DNA from: Diaphorobacter limosus
GTDB lineage: Bacteria; Pseudomonadota; Gammaproteobacteria; Burkholderiales; Burkholderiaceae_C
DNA length: 64,000 nt
Assembly: GCF_033100095.1 (NCBI RefSeq)
Contig: NZ_CP136921.1
Span: forward strand, 3,499,001-3,563,000
Reading direction: 5' to 3'
In this document: positions 57,662 to 64,000 of the stretch, piece by piece
How the letters are laid out: each line of letters starts with the position of its first letter
How positions within the stretch are numbered: the first letter of the stretch is position 1
Position numbers and translations under genes: made by a program
The notes under the pieces: model-generated
What the model saw: only the letters and a program-made list of their open reading frames with translations
What the model was told of the DNA's origin: nothing
The model's database searches: none

Positions 57662-59557
57662 ATGACCCGAGACGAACTGCTTGCCAAGCTCCAGTCCATC
57701 GAATGGAGCGACATCGAATTCAAGGAAGCGTCGTGGGCTGCGCCCCGCGATGCGCTGGAAACCGTCAGTGCCTTTGCCAACACATCGGGCGGGCACCTGG
57801 TGTTCGGCGTCAAGCAGGCCAACGGCACCTTCACCGTCACCGGCGTCACCAATGCCGACGAAGTCCAAAACACCTTCCTTGGCTGGGTGCGCGACCAGAA
57901 CAAGATCAGCGTGTTTCTGCCCATCAACGGCTCGGTTCATGCCTTGGCTGAAGGCACGGTTCTTGCCTTCTATGTGCCCGAAGCCCAGCGCAACGAAAAA
58001 CCCGTGTATCTGGAGCGCAATCCGCGCAAAGCCCACATCCGCCGGGGTGGTCGCGATGACACCTGCACCGGCGACGAACTGCTGCGCTTCATCCGTGACG
58101 CATCGAACATCCGCTTCGATGCCGAGCCGCTGGACGTGGACACCAGCCGCTGCTTCGACGAAGCCACCGTGCGCTGGTATCGCGCGCGCTTCGCCACCAG
58201 CAACCCCGGCGGGGACACCGCAGCCGATGACACCGCCTTCCTGCGTAACTGGGGCTTCCTGGTTGAGCAAGGCGGCGTGCTGCGTCCCACCCGCGCCGCC
58301 ATCCTCGTGCTGGGCAGCGGCGAATATGTTCGCCAGGTGCTGCCACGCATGGCGGTGGACGTGCAGCTCTACCGCAATGCCAGCGCCGAGTACGACTCCG
58401 CCATCCGCTGGGCCGACCGCATCACCGTGGAAGACAACCTCATCAAGGCGTGGCAGGCCATTGTCGAGTTCTACTTCCGCCACAGCGAGCGTCCGTTCGG
58501 CGTGGACGCGGCCACGATGCGCCGCGACGACGACCCGCCAGACTACATCTCCTTCCGCGAAGCCGCCATCAACCTGCTCATCCATCAGGACTTTGGCGAC
58601 ACCACCCGCGTGCCGGTGATCCGTTTCTTCCGCGACCAGACCGAGTTCTTCAACCCTGGCGATGCCTTCGCTTCGCGCGAGCAATTGCTCGACCCCGGCG
58701 ACAAGGAAGTGCGCAACCCCAGCATCGTCAGCGCCTTCCGCCGCATTGGCCTGTCCGACCAAGGCGGCACCGGCGTGCGCGCCATCTTCGACGGCTGGCG
58801 CAAGCTGGGCTACCTGCCGCCGGAAATCGAAAACCACAAGGCCGAAAAAAGCTTCCGCCTTCGTCTGCGCAAGGAGAAACTCATCACCGAAGCCCAGCTG
58901 CTGGCGCAGGCCAAGCTGGGCGCACACCTGTCCGCACAGGAAGCCGACGTCTTCGCCTACCTCACCCGCAAGGGCCAGATCGACCTGACCGACGTGAAGG
59001 CGCTCACCGGCCTGTCTGGTGCGGACGCCCGCCAGCTTGCGCAGCGGCTCACCGTACAAGCCCTGCTGGTGGCGCAGGGCGGAAGCGACAACGTGTTCGT
59101 TCTGGCCGAGCACCTGCGCGCCCGTTTTCTGCCCGTCGCGCCCGAACAGGCTGCAAATAGCGAAGAAAATCAACGGTTTGGCTCGGAAACTGCGGCAACC
59201 GACGCGACTGCACAAGCCACCGATCAAGCCACTGCACAAGCTGCCTCTGGGCGCGCCCAGCTTGTGCAGTCACTTGTGCAGTTGTCCGCCATCCAGTGGC
59301 AGATCGTGGCCTTTGCCGACGCGCCCCGTTCCATTACCGAGCTGATGGGGCGCACCGGCCACAAGCAGCGCGCCTTCTTCAAGCGCCAGCATCTGGAGCC
59401 GCTGCTGGCGGGCGGGATTCTGAAAATGACCGTGCCGGACAAGCCCACTTCGCCTGCCCAGCGGTATGTGCTGACCGAAGCAGGTGTGAAGCTAAAGCAA
59501 CTGCACGAACAACAGCAGGCCGCAGGCCAACCGGAGAACGAAGACCATGGACATTGA
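57662..59557 (+). CDS. AlbA_2 (Schlafen-type) ATP-binding protein embedded in the BREX operon
   Basis: 631 residues. Residues ~1-115 form the AlbA_2 domain (WSDIEFKEASW, VSAFANTSGGHLVFGVK). Residues ~250-420 are the associated ATP-binding region with EAAINLLIHQDFGD and NPGDAF. Winged-helix segments follow (VKALTGLSGADARQLAQRL; SITELMGRTGHKQRAFFKRQ), with a Thr/Ala/Gln-rich linker between. Such proteins are often transcription regulators near accessory operons. It begins four bases after brxC and overlaps the next gene by 11 bases, so it is part of the operon. It is not a standard BREX-3 component. Confidence 0.85.
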   Translation: MTRDELLAKLQSIEWSDIEFKEASWAAPRDALETVSAFANTSGGHLVFGVKQANGTFTVTGVTNADEVQNTFLGWVRDQNKISVFLPINGSVHALAEGTVLAFYVPEAQRNEKPVYLERNPRKAHIRRGGRDDTCTGDELLRFIRDASNIRFDAEPLDVDTSRCFDEATVRWYRARFATSNPGGDTAADDTAFLRNWGFLVEQGGVLRPTRAAILVLGSGEYVRQVLPRMAVDVQLYRNASAEYDSAIRWADRITVEDNLIKAWQAIVEFYFRHSERPFGVDAATMRRDDDPPDYISFREAAINLLIHQDFGDTTRVPVIRFFRDQTEFFNPGDAFASREQLLDPGDKEVRNPSIVSAFRRIGLSDQGGTGVRAIFDGWRKLGYLPPEIENHKAEKSFRLRLRKEKLITEAQLLAQAKLGAHLSAQEADVFAYLTRKGQIDLTDVKALTGLSGADARQLAQRLTVQALLVAQGGSDNVFVLAEHLRARFLPVAPEQAANSEENQRFGSETAATDATAQATDQATAQAASGRAQLVQSLVQLSAIQWQIVAFADAPRSITELMGRTGHKQRAFFKRQHLEPLLAGGILKMTVPDKPTSPAQRYVLTEAGVKLKQLHEQQQAAGQPENEDHGH

Positions 59558-61436
59558 AACCTCTGGCGCCATAAGGCTGTTCTTTCCCAATCCATCATTG
59601 GCCTTGGTTTATTTCGAGGCATTGGCCAATGCGCTGGATGCCAGTGCTACGGATGTGTCCATTGATATTGATGTGCAGGCATACGACAAGCCGGACACGC
59701 TGAAGATCACCGTTACTGATAACGGCGATGGATTTACCGAAGAAAACTTTGATCGCTTCAAAACCTTGTTGAAGCCAAGGGATAAATTCCACAAGGGCAT
59801 TGGTCGCCTGGTGTTTCTCAACTATTTTGATCGCGTTGAAGTTGTCAGCACGCGAGACAAGTGGCAGAGGAAATTCGTCTTCAAAGAGGGTTTTGATGGC
59901 AACGCGCCGCTCCAAGAAATTGAGCAGGCGCAGGATGCCAAGACGACGCTGACTTTCACTGGCTTTACCGGAGCGCGCGTCAAGTCCTATGACGATCTGA
60001 AGCCGGATGCCATCAAGCCACTATTGATCGAGCAGTTCCTCCCGACGCTTGACGCGCGTAAGCGTGATGACAAGGCGTTCAAGATTTCAATCAGCCTGAA
60101 GACCATTGAGAGCAACGCGCAGAAAGAGTTCTTTCCGCACGAAGTTGCGATAACGCCAGATGAGTTGCCTTCAATGACCAAGATCGCCATCCAGGATGAT
60201 TCTCTGGACGCGTTCTCAACCATTGACATGCACTATCACGTCGAGCCGGTGTCGGGCAAAGGAAGCCTGCTCATTGCCTTCAGTATTGATGGGCGGACGA
60301 TACCGGTAAGTCTGATATCGCCTTCATCTTTTCCCGCGGGCTATCTTGGTGTCTTTTTGTTCGAGTCGGAGATGTTCCATTCCAATGCCGACAGCTCGCG
60401 CCAGAAGCTGGTGTTGCCAGAAGGTTTGCCGGTGGCAAGTCTTTATCGCGTTTTGCGTCGGGAAGTTGGCAAGGTGCTAGCGGACAAGATTCCCCAGATC
60501 ACAGAAAAGAACAAAAAGGTAAAAGAAACATTTGAGGAGAAGTTCCCGCATCTTCTGGGCTACTTTGAGGACGATACCGTTGGCCTGATTGAGCGAGATG
60601 ATGCCTTGGATGTCGCGCAGCAACGCTTTTTTCAGGCTCAGAAACAGGTGCTGCAATGTGAAATGCTGACGGATGCTGCATATGAAAAATCGCTGGAACT
60701 TTCGTCTCGCACGTTGACAGAGTACATCTTGTACCGCGAAAAGATCATTGGTCGAATGAAAGCAATGACGGCTGATAACGCCGAAGCCGATATACACAAT
60801 CTGATCGTTCCAAGGTTCAAGGAGTTCTCGCAAGACACTTTGTCTTCTGAAATTTACCAGAACAATGCTTGGTTGCTAGACGACAAGTTCATGGTGTTCC
60901 GCACGATTCTGAGCGAGAAGAGCATGAATGTTGTAATCAATGCCATACGCTTGGATGATGAAAGCGTGGGTGATACAGGTAGGCCAGATATTGCCATGAT
61001 ATTCTCGGCTAATCCAAGCGATGCAGCGCCAGTCGATGTGGTGGTGGTTGAAATAAAAAAGAAAACTGACGAAGAGAAAGACAACTTCTACGCTGTTAAT
61101 CAATTGCTTGATCGAGCTGTGAAGTTGGTGGCATATTGCCCGAATATCCAAAGGGTCTGGTACTACGCAATCATGAACATCAATGATGCCACGGCCATTC
61201 GATTGCGACAATTTAAGTGGACGCCATTCTTCTCGAAGGGCAAGGTTTACTATCAGGAATTCGAGACGCCGCACCCTGATGGGCGGATTGTTCCAACACC
61301 GACTTTTGTTGTGTCTTTCGATGCGATCGTGGCTGATGCAGAACGCAGGAATCACACATTCCTTGAGATTCTGCGTAATGGCATGAAGAAGTACGCCGAG
61401 CAGCAGACCGTAGATTCGGCTGGAGAGCAGGAATGA
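59547..61436 (+). CDS. GHKL ATPase with C-terminal PD-(D/E)XK-like motif
   Basis: 629 residues. The N-terminal GHKL (Hsp90/MutL/MORC-type) ATPase has N box Glu24-x3-Asn28 (EALANALDASA), DNGDGF at 58-63 and KGIGR at 83-87. A helical middle lies at ~300-440 (ITEKNKKVKETFEEKFPHLL). The C-terminal part has RPDIAMIFS (Asp481) and VVVVEIKKK (Glu502-Ile-Lys504), spaced like a D...E-x-K nuclease core. It has visibly lower GC than brxC and pglX, which suggests separate origin. Coupling: overlaps upstream by 11 and downstream by 4 bases. The nuclease reading is inference from the motif. Confidence 0.8.
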   Translation: MDIETSGAIRLFFPNPSLALVYFEALANALDASATDVSIDIDVQAYDKPDTLKITVTDNGDGFTEENFDRFKTLLKPRDKFHKGIGRLVFLNYFDRVEVVSTRDKWQRKFVFKEGFDGNAPLQEIEQAQDAKTTLTFTGFTGARVKSYDDLKPDAIKPLLIEQFLPTLDARKRDDKAFKISISLKTIESNAQKEFFPHEVAITPDELPSMTKIAIQDDSLDAFSTIDMHYHVEPVSGKGSLLIAFSIDGRTIPVSLISPSSFPAGYLGVFLFESEMFHSNADSSRQKLVLPEGLPVASLYRVLRREVGKVLADKIPQITEKNKKVKETFEEKFPHLLGYFEDDTVGLIERDDALDVAQQRFFQAQKQVLQCEMLTDAAYEKSLELSSRTLTEYILYREKIIGRMKAMTADNAEADIHNLIVPRFKEFSQDTLSSEIYQNNAWLLDDKFMVFRTILSEKSMNVVINAIRLDDESVGDTGRPDIAMIFSANPSDAAPVDVVVVEIKKKTDEEKDNFYAVNQLLDRAVKLVAYCPNIQRVWYYAIMNINDATAIRLRQFKWTPFFSKGKVYYQEFETPHPDGRIVPTPTFVVSFDAIVADAERRNHTFLEILRNGMKKYAEQQTVDSAGEQE

Positions 61437-62794
61437 GCGCCCTTGTAGGTCAAGGGTTGACGGACATCGATTCGCTGGCGCTGGCCGTGCGCGACCCCGA
61501 GTCGAAAAGGCTCGTTGGTGAGGCTCTTTCGGCCTATCGCGGTGGGGCATTGCGATCCGCAATTGTCTCTACATGGATCGCGGTGGACTACGACATCATC
61601 GCCAAAGCCAAGGAGTTGTCTGCGCATGGGGATGCCGCAGCCACCACGTTTGTGCAGGATATCGAGTGCGCGATACAGAGCCGCGATGTGAAAAAAATGC
61701 AGGCCATAGAGTCTGTAGTACTGACCACGGCAAATGAAAAACTCCAACTCTTCGCTCCACACGAGTTCGAGGATCTGAGTCGTTTACAGAAGGACAGACA
61801 TCTGTGCGCGCATCCAGCCTTCGCCTCGGAAGACGCCCTGTTCCAGCCGACACCGGAACTGGTGCGCACCCACATTACCCATGCGCTGAAGCATCTGCTC
61901 GTCAATGCGCCGCTGCAAGGCAAGAGCGCGATTGAGCGTTTCCATGCCGATCTGCTGAGCCCGTCGTTTCCGGTGGATGAGGAAAGCATCGGCACGTTTG
62001 TTCGCGCCAAGTATCTCGACCGCGCGAAGGACGTGATGGTCGTCAATTTGATCAAATCGCTGCTGAGCGCGCCTTTCGGCAGAGAGGCCGCTCAATACAT
62101 GGGGCAACGACACCAGGTTGCCCGAACGCTGCGGGAGATCGCCAAAGCAAAAACGGCGATCTACGATGAAACTGCCAAAGATCACGTTGCACGCAAGTTC
62201 GACGCAATCCCCGATGCGCTGCTGTTGAGCATCAGCGCCTTTGTCGAGTGCGATACCCGCTTGTGGGAGTGGTCGCCGGAGCCGACGCGCATTCGATTCA
62301 GGAGGCTGCTTCAAGATGCCGATGCCGAAACCCTCAAGAAACACTCGGCCTTCGATGCGTTTGCCATCCCCGAATTGGCCTCTATCTTGGTCGGTCGATT
62401 TGAGTCTTTTGAGCAAGACGTTCAGATCGGCATCATTTCTCAAATACCAAGGCGTGAGTTCATTACTCAGGCTATCCGAATTTATGGCGATGCCAGTGGT
62501 TGGCGAGCTGCCGAGCAGCGTGGGCGGGTATTGATGATCCCCCTTGCGCCGTTGATGAATGCGGATGACGTAAGGGTCATGCTTGAGGCAGTCCAGGAAA
62601 ACGATCAAATCTGGGGCGCCAGTGGAACGTCTGCAATTCTTGAAACTGTATTCGATGCCACGCGGAGTCTTTTGGCGCAGTCCCGCCCCCATTGGCAGGC
62701 ATTTATAAATGCCCGAATGTTATCCAGCCGGGATGCTTCTTCCCACTACGCATATCCCGCGCTACAGCAGCGACTTGCAGCTAGCGAAGACTAA
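61433..62794 (+). CDS. HEPN-like protein (putative ribonuclease) embedded in the BREX operon
   Basis: 453 residues. The N-terminal ~150 residues are helical (ALSAYRGGALRSAIVSTWIA, VDYDIIAKAKEL) and end with the R-x4-H motif RHLCAH (Arg122, His127), the catalytic signature of HEPN ribonucleases. The C-terminal two thirds are helical with no recognised motif. The ATG overlaps the GHKL gene stop (ATGA). HEPN proteins are common toxins in defence loci. The HEPN call rests on the motif and helix pattern only. Confidence 0.65.
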   Translation: MSALVGQGLTDIDSLALAVRDPESKRLVGEALSAYRGGALRSAIVSTWIAVDYDIIAKAKELSAHGDAAATTFVQDIECAIQSRDVKKMQAIESVVLTTANEKLQLFAPHEFEDLSRLQKDRHLCAHPAFASEDALFQPTPELVRTHITHALKHLLVNAPLQGKSAIERFHADLLSPSFPVDEESIGTFVRAKYLDRAKDVMVVNLIKSLLSAPFGREAAQYMGQRHQVARTLREIAKAKTAIYDETAKDHVARKFDAIPDALLLSISAFVECDTRLWEWSPEPTRIRFRRLLQDADAETLKKHSAFDAFAIPELASILVGRFESFEQDVQIGIISQIPRREFITQAIRIYGDASGWRAAEQRGRVLMIPLAPLMNADDVRVMLEAVQENDQIWGASGTSAILETVFDATRSLLAQSRPHWQAFINARMLSSRDASSHYAYPALQQRLAASED

Positions 62795-62807
62795 ATAAGA
62801 CAGGCAC

Positions 62808-64000
62808 ATGAGCGACTTTTTTCATACTAGCGAAGCCACCATCGACCCCGTCGAATGCCTCGGTCAAACCTTCGAAAATGATAGCGCCCGGCGCACGTAC
62901 TACCTGGGCTTGCTGGCAAAAAGGCTTAAAGACCCGGCCTTCCGACAGCAAGAAGGTTTCCCGCAGGGTACGGACGCGGCCATCCTCGCCATGTCCGACC
63001 CGCCGTACTACACCGCCTGCCCCAACCCGTGGCTGGCGGAGTTTGTGGCGCACTACGGCAAGCCCTACGACCCGGCGGTGAAGTACAGCCGCGAGCCGCT
63101 GGCGATTGACGTGAGCGTCGGCAAGACCGACGCCATCTACAAGGCGCACAGCTACCACACCAAGGTGCCGCACCTGGCCATCGTGCCGTCCATCCTGCAC
63201 TACACCCAGCCGGGCGACGTGGTGCTGGACGGCTTTTCCGGCTCCGGCATGACCGGCGTGGCCGCGCAGTGGTGCGGCACGGCACCCACCAGTTACCGCT
63301 TTGAGCTGGAACAGGCGTGGAAACAGGAAGGCCGCACTGCGCCTAAGTGGGGTGCGCGCCGCGCGGTGCTCAACGACCTGTCGCCCGCCGCCACCTTCAT
63401 CGGCGCCAACTACAACATTCCCTTCGATGTGGACGCCTTCGCCAAGGCCGGCAAGCAATTGCTCAAGGATTTGGAGCAGGACATCGGCTGGATGTACGAG
63501 ACGCTGCACAGCGATGGCAAGACGGTGGTGCGGATTGACTACACGGTCTGGAGCGAAGTGCTGGCGTGCCCTTCGTGCGCGGGCGAAATCGTGTTCACTG
63601 ATGCTGCATTGGATGAGGAAACCAAAGCAGTTGCGGATCTGCTGACCTGTCCGCATTGCGGCGCGCAGGCCAAGAAAGAGCAGATGGATCTGCAATTCGA
63701 AACTTTCATTGACCCGGCGACTGGGCAGCCCGACAAACGCCCGAAGCGCGTGCCGTCGCTCATCACATACAAGCTGGGTAGAACGGCCTACACCAAGAAG
63801 CCGGATCAGGCCGACTTGGAGCGAATCGCCAAAATTGCGGCGCTGCCGCTGCCAAAAGACCTGCCGGTGGATCGCTTTCCGGATATGCAGATGACACGGG
63901 TGGGCCGGATGAAGACAACCAACTCTGCGGCCATCCACTTCATGTTCCTTCCGCGTGCGGCGCAGGCGATGGGGCTGCTTTGGAGCAAAGCCAAGAAAAA
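62808..64000 (+). CDS. pglX: BREX type 3 DNA methyltransferase PglX-type (3' end outside window)
   Basis: The frame is open from the ATG at 62808 to the last base (397 full codons). The N-terminus carries the catalytic DPPY (Asp64-Tyr67, in MSDPPYYTACPNPW) before the AdoMet motif DGFSGSGMTG at 141-150. This order (IV before I) fits the class of adenine methyltransferases used in BREX-3. Two CxxC pairs (Cys254/257, Cys281/284) form a zinc ribbon inserted after the AdoMet region. It lies 14 bases after the HEPN-like gene. The helicase, pglZ and brxA genes expected in BREX-3 would follow beyond the window. Confidence 0.88.
   Translation, partial: MSDFFHTSEATIDPVECLGQTFENDSARRTYYLGLLAKRLKDPAFRQQEGFPQGTDAAILAMSDPPYYTACPNPWLAEFVAHYGKPYDPAVKYSREPLAIDVSVGKTDAIYKAHSYHTKVPHLAIVPSILHYTQPGDVVLDGFSGSGMTGVAAQWCGTAPTSYRFELEQAWKQEGRTAPKWGARRAVLNDLSPAATFIGANYNIPFDVDAFAKAGKQLLKDLEQDIGWMYETLHSDGKTVVRIDYTVWSEVLACPSCAGEIVFTDAALDEETKAVADLLTCPHCGAQAKKEQMDLQFETFIDPATGQPDKRPKRVPSLITYKLGRTAYTKKPDQADLERIAKIAALPLPKDLPVDRFPDMQMTRVGRMKTTNSAAIHFMFLPRAAQAMGLLWSKAKK

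Noticed and set aside
26978..64000. Prophage
   Set aside because: No capsid, terminase, tail, lysis or phage replication genes are present; the content is integrases, insertion sequences, toxin-antitoxin and defence genes.

Overview
The window is high-GC DNA from a betaproteobacterium, most likely Comamonadaceae (Acidovorax / Alicycliphilus / Comamonas type). The evidence is the gene order (hisAFIE-tatABC, petABC-sspAB, secA-argJ, yacG-zapD-coaE-pilDCB), the protein sequences, and five copies of a short interspersed repeat containing ATAGCTG...GCGCTT. I read genus from gene content only, without a search.

Positions 1 to about 26,700 are core chromosome. It holds the end of a histidine operon with galE lodged inside it (hisA', galE, hisF, hisI, hisE), a small membrane protein, a patatin phospholipase, a HIT hydrolase and tatABC. 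Next come a DegS-like protease (minus strand), a Nif3-like protein, pdxA, mscL (minus), the cytochrome bc1 operon petABC, sspAB, tRNA-Thr(TGT), a DUF721/DciA-like gene (minus), secA, argJ, a DUF815 ATPase and mutT. A minus-strand block yacG-zapD-coaE-pilD-pilC-pilB closes the region.

At 26,715 the core breaks off at a displaced 3' fragment of a tRNA-Pro(CGG) gene. The same 46 bp recurs at 35,871, so two elements sit in tandem at this tRNA. The intact tRNA should lie beyond the right edge. Element 1 (26.7-35.9 kb) carries hipBA, vapBC, a nest of insertion sequences (IS110 and a complete IS21 element inside an IS256 remnant, abutting a second IS21 remnant) and an integrase truncated by that remnant. 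Element 2 starts with an intact tyrosine integrase (36-37 kb) and continues past the window end.

Element 2 looks like a defence island. It has two consecutive XRE-regulator / nucleotidyltransferase modules (the second frameshifted). A 1,620-residue NERD-kinase-kinase-SF1 helicase is translationally coupled to an unrecognised winged-helix-like protein. Then follow a divergent pair of uncharacterised operons (one ending in a metallophosphoesterase), a HAD protein, a second hipBA, and the left part of a BREX type 3 locus (HTH gene, brxF, brxC, pglX). Between brxC and pglX are three coupled genes not in the usual BREX-3 set: an AlbA_2/Schlafen-type protein, a GHKL ATPase with a C-terminal D...E-x-K nuclease-like motif, and a protein with a HEPN-type R-x4-H motif. 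The ~900 bp between hipBA-2 and BREX is non-coding and highly structured: three AATCC-N12-GGATT operators exactly 50 bp apart, a 14-bp-stem hairpin, and an ~300 bp array of GTG-centred 11-bp units in near-perfect register.
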